Shown here: piece after piece, positions 52,676 to 62,994 of the stretch | Layout: each line of letters starts with the position of its first letter | Position numbering within the stretch: position 1 is the first letter of the stretch | NCBI RefSeq assembly: GCF_900114635.1 | Contig: NZ_FOTQ01000005.1 | Span: forward strand, 186,001-250,000 | DNA from: Shimia aestuarii | GTDB lineage: Bacteria > Pseudomonadota > Alphaproteobacteria > Rhodobacterales > Rhodobacteraceae | Length of the DNA stretch: 64,000 nt | Direction of reading: 5' to 3' | Notes under the pieces: generated by a model | What the model saw: the letters and a program-made list of their open reading frames with translations, nothing else | Told to the model about the DNA's origin: nothing | The model's database searches: none | Made by a program: the position numbers and the translations under genes

Positions 52676-53935
52676 TCACTGTTGCTGCGCCACTTCTTCC
52701 TGAATCGTCTCGATCGCATACTCCTGCGCCGCCTCGACAGCCACTGGTGACGCCGAAGGCATTACGGGGGTATAGCTGGCAGTATCTTCCACCGACGGGG
52801 CCGCCCGACGCGTGGCACGATAGGCTGCATATCCGCCGGTCGCAGCCATCAGAATTGCCAGGAACACAAAGAAGCCCGACGGACCCGTCGCCTCCATCAT
52901 CCACCCTGTCACCAGCGGCCCGGCAATTGCGCCCACACCGTTGACGAACACCAACCCACCCGAGGCCGCCGCCATGTCCTCGGTCTCCAGAAAGTCGTTC
53001 GCATGGGCAATCAGCAGCGAATAAAGCGGGTTCGATGTGCCCCCGACAAGCGCAGCGGCCACAAGCAGCATCAAGTAGTTGTCCATGAACAGCCAGCCAA
53101 GAACGGCACCGAAACCTCCGGCAAATGCCACCATCATGATCAGAACACGCCTGTCCATCCGGTCGGAAAGCCAGCCAAGAGGGAATTGGAACAGGGTCGC
53201 TCCGATGTAAAACGCCGCCACGAAGATCGACAGCTCCCTAAGGCTCAGCCCGATGCGCGTCGCAAAAACCGCAGACATGCCGAACTGGGCTGCGAAAATC
53301 CCTCCCAACAGCGTCATGCCAACGACACCCAGCGGTGAAATCTTGAACAACTCGCCAAGACTCATCGGCTTGGTCGTGTCAAATGCAGGCGTGGGCGAGA
53401 TCGACAACAGGATCGGCGCAAACGAAATCGAAACCAGTACCGAGGGAATGACAAAAAGAACATATCCGGACGGATCCGCCACCAGCAAAAGCCCCTGTGC
53501 GGACACGATACCGATCATCATCACAATCATATACAGCGACAAGGCCTTGCCGCGGTTCTCGTTGGTGGCTGCGTTATTGAGCCAGCTTTCCGCCGTCACA
53601 TACACACCCGAGAAACAGAACCCGATCACGACACGCCCCAGAACCCAGGCCCATGGCTCGACCAGCGTCGGGTAAAGGATCATCACGGCGGAAATGAACG
53701 ACGCCAGCGCCGCAAAGACCCGCACATGCCCGACACGCCGGATCATATCCGGCGCGACCCATGATCCGCCGAGAAAGCCGACAAAATACGCCGACATCAC
53801 AAAGGACATCTCGTAAGTCGAAAACCCTTCCAGCTCGCCGCGAATACCCAGCAGCGTGCCCTGCATCCCGTTACCCACCATCAGGAGCATCATCCCGAGA
53901 AGCAGAGCCCATGCGCTTTTTAGAAACTGAAACAT
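52676..53935 (-). CDS. MFS transporter
   Basis: The 419 residues form 12 transmembrane helices with MFS loops, including GGSWVAPDMIRRVGHVRVF after helix 2 and GWLSDRMDRRVLIM after helix 8. Its acidic, Gln-rich C-terminal tail is cytoplasmic. Substrate unknown. The ATG at 53935 has GAAGG. A palindrome lies 62-80 bases upstream. Confidence 0.85.
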   Translation of the reverse strand: MFQFLKSAWALLLGMMLLMVGNGMQGTLLGIRGELEGFSTYEMSFVMSAYFVGFLGGSWVAPDMIRRVGHVRVFAALASFISAVMILYPTLVEPWAWVLGRVVIGFCFSGVYVTAESWLNNAATNENRGKALSLYMIVMMIGIVSAQGLLLVADPSGYVLFVIPSVLVSISFAPILLSISPTPAFDTTKPMSLGELFKISPLGVVGMTLLGGIFAAQFGMSAVFATRIGLSLRELSIFVAAFYIGATLFQFPLGWLSDRMDRRVLIMMVAFAGGFGAVLGWLFMDNYLMLLVAAALVGGTSNPLYSLLIAHANDFLETEDMAAASGGLVFVNGVGAIAGPLVTGWMMEATGPSGFFVFLAILMAATGGYAAYRATRRAAPSVEDTASYTPVMPSASPVAVEAAQEYAIETIQEEVAQQQ

Positions 53936-53996
53936 GATGAAACCTTCGCACGTTTGTCGTTGGATGCAAAACCGATAGCCCCGCGACATGACCATG

Positions 53997-54015
53997 ACCG
54001 ACACCAGATGTCGGT
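53997..54015. promoter_or_regulatory. Palindrome upstream of the MFS gene
   Basis: ACCGACA-CCAGA-TGTCGGT is a perfect 7-base inverted repeat between queA and the MFS start, probably an operator. Confidence 0.5.
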
Positions 54016-54046
54016 TTTACGTCTCAAGGCTTTGAAAATCAGACAA

Positions 54047-55099
54047 TTACCCGGATGGCAGCAATAGCGACGCATCCCCATAGGAGAAAAACCGGTACTC
54101 GGAACGCACGGCATGGTCATAGATCCGGCGAATCCGCTCCGCCCCCATCAACGCCGACACAAGCATCATCAGCGTGGATTTTGGCAGGTGGAAATTGGTC
54201 ATGAGCGCGTCGGCAACGTGAAAATCAAAGCCGGGATAAATGAAGATGTCCGTTGGACCTTCCCATGGCGCGATCACACCGCTGCGAGCCGCGCTTTCAA
54301 TCAGGCGCAGAGCCGTCGTGCCCACCGGGATCACGCGCCCGCCCGCCGCTTTGGTCGCGGCAATCTCGGCCGCCGCTTCCGGCGTCACCCGCCCCCATTC
54401 GGCGTGCATCTTGTGGTCCTTGACGTTCTCGACCTTGACCGGAAGGAACGTCCCCGCCCCGACATGCAGCGTCACGTGGGTGAACTGCACCCCCTTTGCC
54501 TCCAGCGTGGCCAGCAACGGTGCATCGAAATGCAGCGAGGCGGTTGGTGCCGCCACGGCGCCCGAATGCCTGGCCCAGACCGTCTGGTAATCCGTCTTGT
54601 CACGCTCGTCAGCGGCACGCTTGGCCGCGATATAGGGAGGCAAGGGCATCGACCCGGCCTCGGCCAGCGCGGCGTCAAAATCCTCGCCTGCAAGATCAAA
54701 GCCCAGAATCCCCTGCCCGTCTTCCTTGGCCTCCAGCGTCGCGGTCAGCCCGGCGGCGAAAACAATCCGCTCACCCTCTCGGATTTTCTTGAGCGGCTTG
54801 ACCAATGCGGCCCAGTGTCCGCCCGCGCGCGGCTCAAGCAGGGTCACTTCGATCCGCGCCTGTGTCGGGCCATCCGGCCCCACGCGCTCGCGATAGCCCG
54901 AAAGGCGCGCCGGGATCACCTTGGTATCATTGAGCACCAGCCGATCGCCGGGGCGCAGCCAGTCCACAAGGTCAGTCACCCGCGCATCGGTTATCCGGTC
55001 CCGCTCGGCCACCAAAAGCCGCGCCGAGCTGCGCGGTTCTGCGGGCCGGGTCGCAATCAGCGTCTCGGGCAGGTCGAAGTCGAAATCGGAAAGCTGCAT
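54047..55099 (-). CDS. queA: tRNA preQ1(34) S-adenosylmethionine ribosyltransferase-isomerase
   Basis: Queuosine pathway enzyme. The 350 residues start [23 protein letters not shown] and contain [42 protein letters not shown] and [17 protein letters not shown], typical QueA blocks. It follows the AsmA-like gene by 5 bases and precedes the MFS gene on the same strand. Confidence 0.96.
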   Translation of the reverse strand: MQLSDFDFDLPETLIATRPAEPRSSARLLVAERDRITDARVTDLVDWLRPGDRLVLNDTKVIPARLSGYRERVGPDGPTQARIEVTLLEPRAGGHWAALVKPLKKIREGERIVFAAGLTATLEAKEDGQGILGFDLAGEDFDAALAEAGSMPLPPYIAAKRAADERDKTDYQTVWARHSGAVAAPTASLHFDAPLLATLEAKGVQFTHVTLHVGAGTFLPVKVENVKDHKMHAEWGRVTPEAAAEIAATKAAGGRVIPVGTTALRLIESAARSGVIAPWEGPTDIFIYPGFDFHVADALMTNFHLPKSTLMMLVSALMGAERIRRIYDHAVRSEYRFFSYGDASLLLPSG

Positions 55100-55104
55100 G
55101 GTCG

Positions 55105-58100
55105 TCAGTTGCTCAGGTCAGGCGGAGGGCGTTTGAAAATCTCCCGAAAGAATCCGGGCGTGAATGCCGATAGCGGATTGACACCGAACTGCAAGCGGTT
55201 TGACGGCCCCCGCATCGTATAGTTGAACCCGATCAGCCCCTCGCCGCGCTTTGATATCGGCCGCCCGATGAAGTTCACCGCATAGATCGGCGACACCGTG
55301 CCCTGTATATCGAACCGTTTGTTTTCGAACGTATACGTCCCATCCGCCGATATCCCCAGTGATGGACCAACCGCGCTGCTTTCGGCAATCACAAGCTGCT
55401 GGGGCGTGATGCGGAAACGCGAGAAAACCTCCGAGAACAAAAGCCCCGGCCCATTAAGCTGTTCAATCAGCCCCACCACCGAAATCGCGTTCAAAAGCTC
55501 GGCCACGACCGGGACTTGCTGCACCTTGACGTTTTCCATTTTCAGCCGGCCATCATATACGCCGCGCGTCTTGTGTGGCGTCAGGGTCAGGCGCATATCG
55601 CCGCGAGTTGCCGAGTTGACCACGCCCATTGCAACGGCAATCTTGCCCCCTTTGGGCGAGGTCACCGTTAAGGCAGTGCCGTACTGGTGCGGTGTCAGTT
55701 CTCCGGTCAGACCGGGTCCCCCCTTGAACGCCCCAGTGAAGGTACCGGCAATGCCGTTGCTCGTGCTCAGGTCTGCCTTCACGTCCGTCAGAAAAATATC
55801 GTCCGTCACCTGCACCAGGTCGACGCGGGCGCTGATCTGGCTGGTTGCGCCGCCGGTGCCGCTGCTTCCAGCCTCTCCGGTCGTGCGGGGCATGTGGCGC
55901 ATGTCAAACGTGCCAGATGTCATCACAATTGCCGGGGCACTGCCTGCCCCGCGTCCCTGCAACATCCCCGTGCCCCTGAGCCAGCGCCCGACCTCGAACC
56001 TTTCAAGCCGCATGGTCTCCAGGCCACCTGCCGCGCTCAGCGTGATATCCCCCTGCGCGGTCAACCCGTCGGCCTCAAGCGCAATTCGCTCAACCTTTGG
56101 CGGGCTGCTCAGGGTGACATCCGCCTCCAGCACCCCAACTTTGTCGGCGGCCTTTCGCCACCCCAGCGGCGGAGCCGACAGGACAACCCCGGCAAGGTTG
56201 GAGGTCAGCGTCATCCGCGGCGGCTCCTGCCCCACAAGGTCGATCAAGAACGCGGCCTTGCCTTCACCGCTCACCGTCCCCTTGGGAAGCCCGATGTTGA
56301 ATTCGTCCACCGCCCTCTGGCTCAGTTCCGCCGTTCCGGTCAACTGGCTCTTTCCGGCGTTCTCCTTGCCCATCAGCATGTGCCAACGCCCCTCAAAGGG
56401 CAGCGCCCCGACGGTGCCTGCCCCGCTCAACTCAACCTCCTTGTTGGTGGCCAGGAGCCGCATGTCGGCGCGGATTTCCTTGTCCTTGATGAAATGCGTC
56501 GTCACCACGTCCCGCAAGATGCCACGCGCCTCGTATTGCACGTCTTCCGGCTCGACCTTGGGCTTCATCATCAACCGGGCTTCGCCCTCGACCTCCGCCC
56601 ACCCCTTGGCAAGGTCTACAGGAAGCCGCGCCTTTGTGAAAACCCGCAGCGGCTCACGATCCAGAAGCGACGCCGCCGCCGTCACAGAACTCCGTGCCCT
56701 GAGCTGCACCAACGCAGGTGACTGTTTGATCCGGGTATCCTCGACGATGAACCCAGTCCCGGCCACATCGACCCGCCCGCCCTGGTCGGCAAGGACCGTC
56801 CCACTTTCGGCTGCCACGCGGAACTGGTTCCGGACCAGGCTGGCATATCCGCTTGCCTCCTGCACAGGTGGCATGGTCTTGAGCACTTTCAGCTCGGCAT
56901 CGGAAAACTGGAAATCGACATAAACCTCCGGCGGCGCGGCAACCCTGCTGCGCATGGCAAGGTTGATATCGTGAAGCGTGATGGCGTGGATATTCTCTGC
57001 GATCCACTTCCTCAGGTTGGGTTTGAGCCGGTCCGGCCAGATATTCAGAACCCGCGCCACGTCCAGCCCATCAGAATGCCCGTCCACCGAGAACTCCCAC
57101 TGATCATCGGTCGTGTCCAACTCCCCGCTCAACGTCATGCGGTGCTCGCCCTGGTGAATCACCATTTGTCCAAGGTCCAGCTCGAACGGGTTCAACCGCA
57201 GCCGGAAATCGGCAAAAGACCGGTTGAGCACCATAGGAACGTCATCAAGCTCCTTGGGATTGGCCTCGAACCGGCTCAGTTCGAGCTGCCCCAGCAGCGT
57301 CCCCGGAAGCCCCTGTTCCATATCCTGAAGAATGGCCTTGCCTGACGCCGTGGCCTTGATCCACTTGCTGTCCAGCGACAGCTCGTCAAATGTAATCGAC
57401 CCGCGCGTCGGATCATATGTCAGATAGCTGCGCAATCCCTCGAACGGGACAGGCGGCACCGCATCATCGGGTTGCAGCACCCCCGCATCCACCCGAAGCG
57501 TTGCATTCACTGGCCCCAGCCGCCCTTCGCTGTCGGTCTCGCCACGCAACGAACCGGACAGCGGCGCGCGCACGATCTCCAGCCACGTCAGCGCCGCCGT
57601 CTGCGACGCGATATCCCCGGAGGGAATGTCTTCGAAGCTGACGCCGAACTGCGTGGCCGAGGTCTCGTACGACGTGTTCAGAAATGCCTCGATGCTCGTG
57701 GCATAGGCCCGCCCGCCCAAAAGCGTCATCTGCGTGGAAATCTCGATATCCTCGCCATCGCGATCCAACCGCATCTGCCCGCCATCCACGGTCCAGCCAC
57801 GCCGCGCCCGCACATCCTCGTAGCGCAAGGTCATGTCATCCAGCCGAAAGGTTTCAAGCTGCGCCAACAACGGCAGATCGAGATACCCCTCGATCTGGTC
57901 CCCGAAGGTCGCAATCTGGGTATCCTTGCCGAATGGCCCGTTACCGCCGCCATCTCCGACCGAGATGTTGACCGTCCCGTCGGCAAGGCGAATGATTCTG
58001 AGAAACACGCCCGAAACCCGGATCTCGCGGGGGGCGACCTGCCCATTGCGCAGTTCCGCCAGCGCAAGGCGCGCATCCACCCGCGCCAGCGTCACGCCGC

Positions 58101-58479
58101 CCCGGTTGTCAGGTGCGCGCAGTTCGAGGTTGCGCACCCGCAGCCGTGGATCCCAATTGTCCTCAATCACGAGCGAAACTTCGCCGAAACTGATATCGAC
58201 CCCTTCAACCTGCGCCGCGGCTGCCTGCTCCAGGCGTTGCCGCATCCACTCCGGCGCCACCAGCGGCCTGTCCACGGCAGCCAGCAGAACAAGGGCAATC
58301 AATCCGGCGGGCACCAATAGCCCCACCAGCGCAAACAGGCCTATGCGCCTTGCCCTACGGGGCCTGCGCCGCTGTTCAGGCGCTTTTTCGGGCTGGTCGT
58401 TCAGAGTTTCTGCCTCGGATTGATCTGTTATCGGTTGCCCACCCGTAGCAACTATATACGTTATGCCCAACCGACCCAA
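55105..58479 (-). CDS. YhdP/AsmA-like envelope protein
   Basis: The roughly 1120-residue protein has a basic N-terminus, one transmembrane helix (about 47-70) and a very long beta-rich periplasmic region, with DUF3971/AsmA-like C-terminal domain ([37 protein letters not shown]). YhdP-type proteins move phospholipid across the periplasm to the outer membrane. No ATG begins the frame. TTG at 58479 overlaps the bcp ribosome-binding site, so the true start is uncertain, perhaps a TTG or GTG a few codons inside. It overlaps into queA with a 5-base gap. Confidence 0.85.
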   Translation of the reverse strand: MGRLGITYIVATGGQPITDQSEAETLNDQPEKAPEQRRRPRRARRIGLFALVGLLVPAGLIALVLLAAVDRPLVAPEWMRQRLEQAAAAQVEGVDISFGEVSLVIEDNWDPRLRVRNLELRAPDNRGGVTLARVDARLALAELRNGQVAPREIRVSGVFLRIIRLADGTVNISVGDGGGNGPFGKDTQIATFGDQIEGYLDLPLLAQLETFRLDDMTLRYEDVRARRGWTVDGGQMRLDRDGEDIEISTQMTLLGGRAYATSIEAFLNTSYETSATQFGVSFEDIPSGDIASQTAALTWLEIVRAPLSGSLRGETDSEGRLGPVNATLRVDAGVLQPDDAVPPVPFEGLRSYLTYDPTRGSITFDELSLDSKWIKATASGKAILQDMEQGLPGTLLGQLELSRFEANPKELDDVPMVLNRSFADFRLRLNPFELDLGQMVIHQGEHRMTLSGELDTTDDQWEFSVDGHSDGLDVARVLNIWPDRLKPNLRKWIAENIHAITLHDINLAMRSRVAAPPEVYVDFQFSDAELKVLKTMPPVQEASGYASLVRNQFRVAAESGTVLADQGGRVDVAGTGFIVEDTRIKQSPALVQLRARSSVTAAASLLDREPLRVFTKARLPVDLAKGWAEVEGEARLMMKPKVEPEDVQYEARGILRDVVTTHFIKDKEIRADMRLLATNKEVELSGAGTVGALPFEGRWHMLMGKENAGKSQLTGTAELSQRAVDEFNIGLPKGTVSGEGKAAFLIDLVGQEPPRMTLTSNLAGVVLSAPPLGWRKAADKVGVLEADVTLSSPPKVERIALEADGLTAQGDITLSAAGGLETMRLERFEVGRWLRGTGMLQGRGAGSAPAIVMTSGTFDMRHMPRTTGEAGSSGTGGATSQISARVDLVQVTDDIFLTDVKADLSTSNGIAGTFTGAFKGGPGLTGELTPHQYGTALTVTSPKGGKIAVAMGVVNSATRGDMRLTLTPHKTRGVYDGRLKMENVKVQQVPVVAELLNAISVVGLIEQLNGPGLLFSEVFSRFRITPQQLVIAESSAVGPSLGISADGTYTFENKRFDIQGTVSPIYAVNFIGRPISKRGEGLIGFNYTMRGPSNRLQFGVNPLSAFTPGFFREIFKRPPPDLSN

Positions 58480-58487
58480 GGAGTCCG

Positions 58488-58952
58488 ATGATGCTTACTG
58501 CCGATGACATGGCCCCCGATTTCACCCTGCCCGCCACCACCGGCCAGGATGTGACCCTTTCCGCCCTGCGTCCTGCTCCGGTCGTTCTGTTTTTCTACCC
58601 GCGAGACAACACCTCGGGCTGCACCAAGGAAAGCAAGCAGTTCTCAGAATTGCTGGGTGAGTTCGAAGCCGCTGGCGCGCGCGTCTTTGGCATTTCCAAG
58701 GATGACATGGCCAGCCACGACAAATTTATCGCCAAACAAGAGCTGACCGTGCCGCTCCTGACCGATGCCGACAGCGATGTCTGCGAGAAATTCGGCGTCT
58801 GGGCGGAAAAAAAAATGTATGGCAAGACCTTCATGGGCATCGTGCGCGCCACGTTCCTGATTGATGGCACGGGCCGCATCGCCCGCGCCTGGCCCAAGGT
58901 CAAGGTTGACGGCCACGCCGCCGAGGTGCTGGAGGCCGTGAAAGCGCTGTGA
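58488..58952 (+). CDS. bcp: Thioredoxin-dependent peroxiredoxin, Bcp
   Basis: Reduces hydroperoxides. The 154 residues carry the peroxidatic Cys45 in RDNTSGCTKES (TSGC where TPGC is usual). The E. coli resolving position 50 is Lys, so resolution may use Cys99 (DSDVCEKFG) or be of 1-Cys type. Two in-frame ATGs, at 58488 and 58491, follow AAGGAG; the second has better spacing. GTGA overlap with the next gene. Confidence 0.93.
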   Translation: MMLTADDMAPDFTLPATTGQDVTLSALRPAPVVLFFYPRDNTSGCTKESKQFSELLGEFEAAGARVFGISKDDMASHDKFIAKQELTVPLLTDADSDVCEKFGVWAEKKMYGKTFMGIVRATFLIDGTGRIARAWPKVKVDGHAAEVLEAVKAL

Positions 58953-59782
58953 CGGACAAAAGTCTTGCCGAACTCGCCGTCGAGGTCCTGACCACAGCCG
59001 ACGGACGCGATAAAACCGCCATTTCCCGGCGCAATGCAGCCCTGTGGTTTGACTCCCGCAAGGCGGGCACCCCGTTGCCCATCGGGCAGGCCACCCCGCC
59101 GGATCGCCCCGCGCGCCCCGCGCAGCCCGAATTGCTCGACCCGCGCGACGTGCCCCGCCGCCGCCCCGGCAGTCCGCAGGGCCGCATCGCCATGTTGCAT
59201 GCGGTGGCCCATATCGAACTCAACGCCGTGGACCTGCACTGGGACATCGTGGCCCGCTTCAAAGACACAGAAATGCCGCTGGGCTTCTACGATGACTGGG
59301 TGAAATCCGCCGACGAAGAATCACGCCATTTCAACATGATATGCGACAGCCTTAAAGCCAAAGATAGCTTCTATGGCGCCCTTCCGGCCCATGCCGGCAT
59401 GTGGCGTGCGGCCGAGGACACGGCAAATGATCTCATGGGGCGGCTCGCCGTCGTCCCCATGGTGCTCGAAGCCCGCGGGCTGGATGTGACCCCCGGCATG
59501 ATCAAGGTTTTCGAGAATGCCAAGGACACGCAGACCATCGAAGCACTCAACGTGATCTACGCCGAAGAGGTTGGCCATGTCGCCTACGGGTCCAAGTGGT
59601 TCAACTTCCTTTGCGGGCGTCACGCGCTCGATCCCAAAGCCGAGTTCCACGCGCTGGTCCGCCGCTATTTCCATGGCCCCCTGAAACCGCCCTTCAACGA
59701 GGAAAAGCGCGCCGACGCTGGACTGCCGCCCGATTTCTACTGGCCGCTTTCGGACGAAACGCCACCGGCCTACGCCCGATAG
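58949..59782 (+). CDS. DUF455 ferritin-like protein
   Basis: The 277 residues have MLHAVAHIELNAVDLHWDIVARF and DWVKSADEESRHFNMICDSL with Glu/His pairs of a ferritin-like diiron four-helix bundle, then YAEEVGHVAYGSKWFNF. Family DUF455, function unknown; possibly hydroxylase or metal storage. The GTG start overlaps the bcp stop by four bases, suggesting oxidative-stress or iron context. Confidence 0.88.
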   Translation: MTDKSLAELAVEVLTTADGRDKTAISRRNAALWFDSRKAGTPLPIGQATPPDRPARPAQPELLDPRDVPRRRPGSPQGRIAMLHAVAHIELNAVDLHWDIVARFKDTEMPLGFYDDWVKSADEESRHFNMICDSLKAKDSFYGALPAHAGMWRAAEDTANDLMGRLAVVPMVLEARGLDVTPGMIKVFENAKDTQTIEALNVIYAEEVGHVAYGSKWFNFLCGRHALDPKAEFHALVRRYFHGPLKPPFNEEKRADAGLPPDFYWPLSDETPPAYAR

Positions 59783-59942
59783 CCAATCGGCAAGATGCCG
59801 CGCAAAATCGCGCCCGCGACAAACCGTTCCGTATGGAATGGGTCAATTTCCTTGCCCGATCAGTCACCTGCCGTTAAGAACTTGCCGCGAGGCGCCCCCA
59901 CTCAAGAGCGCCCACCTTGGGGATGGGACAAGGAACGAACTG

Positions 59943-61256
59943 GTGAGAACAACACTCGAAATCCGGCTGCATGCCTTTCTGGAGCGCTTTTTTCCGGAAC
60001 GCCGCCTCTTTCTGAGATCCGACACAGACACCCGCTTTATCCGGCTTCGGCCCTCCACGCAGCTGATCGCCTTCGTCGGCTCCACGCTGATCGTCGCATG
60101 GACCATTGTTGCCACCGCGATCCTGCTGATGGACAGTATCGGCTCGGGCAACTTCCGCGAACAGGCCAAGCGTGACCAGCAGACCTATGAACTGCGCCTG
60201 AACGAAATGTCGGCGGAACGCGATGCCCGCACCTCCGAAGCGCTCGCGGCACAAAACCGCTTCAACACTGCCTTGCAGCAAATTTCCGTGATGCAGTCAC
60301 AGCTTCTGGAATCCGAAACCCGCCGCCGCGAGCTGGAAACCGGGATTGAGGTCATTCAGGCCACGCTGCGCCGCACCATGAAGGAACGTGAAACCGCACT
60401 GGCCGAACTGAAGTCACGTGAGTCGCAACAGGACAAAAACGGCACCGCACTGGCCGCCAATTCGCTGCTGGGCAATGACATGCTCGGCATTCTGTCCGAA
60501 GCGCTGGCCGAAACCGCGCTGGAACGCGATCAGGTCATCGCCGATGCCCAGGCCGCCCTGCACGATGCCGAAGAGGCGCGGCTCGATCTGGCGCTGATGG
60601 AAGAAAAGAACGAGCAGATTTTCCGCCAACTCGAAGATGCCATGACCGTGTCCGTCGAGCCGCTGACCAAGATGTTCACAGCTGCCGGGCTCGACACCAA
60701 GACCCTCATGGAAGAGGTCCGGCGCGGCTATAGCGGTCAGGGCGGCCCGATGATGCCGATCTCCTTCTCCACCTCGGGCGGCGATCTAACCCCTGAGGCA
60801 CAGCGCGCCAATCGTCTGCTGGACCAGATGGACCAGCTCAACATGTACCGCATTGCCGCTGAAACCGCCCCCTTCGCCAACCCGCTGAAATCCGCGTTCC
60901 GCTATACCTCCGGTTTCGGAATGCGCTGGGGCCGCATGCACAAGGGCACCGATTTCGCCGCCCGCTACGGCACACCGATCCACGCGACCGCCGACGGTGT
61001 GGTCGTTCATGCCGACTGGCTGTCAGGCTACGGTCGCCTGATCAAGATCAAGCACGAGTTCGGCATCGAGACCCGCTACGCCCATCTGGCAAAAATCCGC
61101 GTAAAAGAGGGGCAAAGGGTCTCGCGTGGCGAGCTTATTGGTGATATGGGCAACTCCGGACGTTCTACCGGCACGCATTTGCATTACGAAGTACGCGTGA
61201 ACGGTCGAGCCGTGAACCCGATGACCTTTATCAAGGCTGGAAGAGATGTTTTCTAA
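59943..61256 (+). CDS. M23 family metallopeptidase, cell-wall hydrolase
   Basis: The 437 residues have an N-terminal transmembrane helix (about 38-60), a long coiled coil (about 65-240) and a C-terminal LytM domain with HKGTDFAA and HLHYEVRVNGR, all zinc ligands present. GTG start with AAGGA; no ATG nearby. It overlaps the bactofilin gene by 11 bases. Membrane-bound M23/bactofilin pairs are known to shape peptidoglycan (such as BacA-LmdC). Confidence 0.88.
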   Translation: MRTTLEIRLHAFLERFFPERRLFLRSDTDTRFIRLRPSTQLIAFVGSTLIVAWTIVATAILLMDSIGSGNFREQAKRDQQTYELRLNEMSAERDARTSEALAAQNRFNTALQQISVMQSQLLESETRRRELETGIEVIQATLRRTMKERETALAELKSRESQQDKNGTALAANSLLGNDMLGILSEALAETALERDQVIADAQAALHDAEEARLDLALMEEKNEQIFRQLEDAMTVSVEPLTKMFTAAGLDTKTLMEEVRRGYSGQGGPMMPISFSTSGGDLTPEAQRANRLLDQMDQLNMYRIAAETAPFANPLKSAFRYTSGFGMRWGRMHKGTDFAARYGTPIHATADGVVVHADWLSGYGRLIKIKHEFGIETRYAHLAKIRVKEGQRVSRGELIGDMGNSGRSTGTHLHYEVRVNGRAVNPMTFIKAGRDVF

Positions 61257-61755
61257 GAGCAAAATCAACGAACCTGCACCGAAATCCGCTGATCCGGCCA
61301 AGCCCGCAGCCCCGGATTCCCCGGCAATCCCCGCCGCTCCTGCCAAGGGCAGCGACTTCAAGGCGTCCGCCCCCAAGGCCAAGCCGCCGGCCTCGGTCCT
61401 CTCTTCGGATCTGCACATCACCGGCAACCTGCGCACCACGGGCGATATCCAGGTTGAAGGCACCGTGGAAGGCGATATTCGCGCCCACCTGCTGACCGTC
61501 GGTGAAAGCGCCACGATCAAGGGCGAAGTCACCGCCGATGATGTCGTGGTCAATGGCCGCATCGTGGGCCGTGTACGAGGCCTGAAGGTGCGCCTGACAT
61601 CGACCGCCCGCGTCGAAGGCGACATCATTCACAAGACCATCGCGATCGAAAGCGGCGCCCATTTCGAAGGCTCGGTTCAGCGTCAGGACGATCCGCTCAC
61701 CAAAAAAGGTGAAGCCCCCGCGCCCAAGGCCGCCGCGCCCAAGGCCAACGGTTAA
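61246..61755 (+). CDS. Bactofilin
   Basis: The 169 residues have a Pro/Ala/Lys-rich N-tail (1-50), the bactofilin beta-helix (about 52-150: SVLSSDLHITGNLRTTGDIQ, VEGDIRAHLLTVGESATIKG) and a Pro/Lys-rich C-tail. Bactofilins polymerise into nucleotide-free filaments that scaffold cell-wall enzymes. Start lies within the M23 gene. A terminator follows. Confidence 0.93.
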   Translation: MFSKSKINEPAPKSADPAKPAAPDSPAIPAAPAKGSDFKASAPKAKPPASVLSSDLHITGNLRTTGDIQVEGTVEGDIRAHLLTVGESATIKGEVTADDVVVNGRIVGRVRGLKVRLTSTARVEGDIIHKTIAIESGAHFEGSVQRQDDPLTKKGEAPAPKAAAPKANG

Positions 61756-61777
61756 GAAACCAACCAGATCAACTTGA

Positions 61778-61808
61778 AACGCCGCCCGTTCGAGGCGGCG
61801 TTTTTTGT
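61778..61808 (+). terminator. Intrinsic terminator after bactofilin
   Basis: AACGCCGCC-CGTTCGA-GGCGGCGTT followed by TTTT. Confidence 0.88.
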
Positions 61809-61854
61809 TGGGCCTGACGACGCGGCACGCGCCATGGCGCGATACCGTCTTGTC

Positions 61855-62835
61855 TCATGCCACCATCAACTTGCGCAGGATGTCCGCCTCATGCGGCTTC
61901 AGACACACCCGCGCGGCATGGGAAAACGCACTCTCGCGCTCACCGAGTTCGGGGAAAAGATGCAACACCTCGCCGCGCGTTTCCTCTTCGAGTGTGTCTA
62001 GGGCCTGAGGGCCCGGAAGAAAGCTTTCGCTCGGCGCGCCGTTGGCGAACACGATCTCGTGCCGGTCGAACAGGATATGCACATATGTCACCGACTGTTC
62101 CAACACCTGGCGCACCCCCTTCATCCCCAATAGCCCCTTGGCGGCAATCAACACTTCGGGTTCCTGAAAAAACAATTCGGACTGCGGCGGGCGCAGCAGC
62201 ATCCGGTGATTGGGCGACACCAGCAAGGCCCCGTGCGTGCCAAGCACATCTTCCCCGATCAGCACCGGCGCAGTCCTGCGGCTGGGCTTGATCGTTTTCC
62301 GGCCAATCCAGCGCAACGGCTGGAACCCATTGTCCCGCGTCAGCACCCGATCCCCTTCACGCAAGGTCTCGATGGGTCTCTGCCCCATGTCGGTGACAAT
62401 CATGGTGCCTGTGGTGAAGCACACCACCAGATCATCATAGGCAACGGCCCCGTCCGTGTTGAACGTGCCAAATGTATAGGTGACATTTGGGTCCAGCGGG
62501 AAATCCGAAACGATCAGCGGTCCGTAATTCGCTTGCCCGTTCGAGGCGAGAAAATAGACCGTGCCGCTCGACCCGTCCGATCCGGTCACTGTGTATTTGT
62601 AACGCACGTCGACGGTGTCACCTATGCCGATCCCGATCACATCCGACGCAATCACGTTCTGGTCCGGCACGTCCGAGCCACCCGTGTGGGTAAAGTCACC
62701 AAACTCGCTGTCCCGGAACCCATCCGAATCGTCGATCAAAATCTGACCGGCGTCCGAAATGGTGAACGTGCCGGAATGCGGGTAGGTGCTATCCCCCCCG
62801 GTAATCCGGTAAACCTGTACTGTCTCGACTGCCAT
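61855..62835 (-). CDS. Hint-domain protein
   Basis: The 326 residues have an N-terminal beta-rich domain (about 1-140) with no signal peptide, then a Hint_2-type domain beginning VVCFTTGTMIVTDMGQRPIETLREGD (Cys near 148, given by its ends) with LLVSPNHRMLL near 213. Intein/hedgehog proteins cleave at this Cys; the C-terminal HN pair of inteins is absent, so splicing is not expected. Such proteins are common in Rhodobacteraceae with unknown role. ATG at 62835. Confidence 0.85.
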   Translation of the reverse strand: MAVETVQVYRITGGDSTYPHSGTFTISDAGQILIDDSDGFRDSEFGDFTHTGGSDVPDQNVIASDVIGIGIGDTVDVRYKYTVTGSDGSSGTVYFLASNGQANYGPLIVSDFPLDPNVTYTFGTFNTDGAVAYDDLVVCFTTGTMIVTDMGQRPIETLREGDRVLTRDNGFQPLRWIGRKTIKPSRRTAPVLIGEDVLGTHGALLVSPNHRMLLRPPQSELFFQEPEVLIAAKGLLGMKGVRQVLEQSVTYVHILFDRHEIVFANGAPSESFLPGPQALDTLEEETRGEVLHLFPELGERESAFSHAARVCLKPHEADILRKLMVA

Positions 62836-62994
62836 CGTACTGCCTGAAAAACGCGTCACGCACAGGAAAGAGCCGCACTTCGAGTCGGTTTTCCCGCCCC
62901 CTCAGGCTAGGGCTCAAACATGTCCAAAATTGGTTAAGAACCCGGCGAATTCGCACGCCGCGCATGGCCGAATAAAGGCCACCCAAACACTGCT

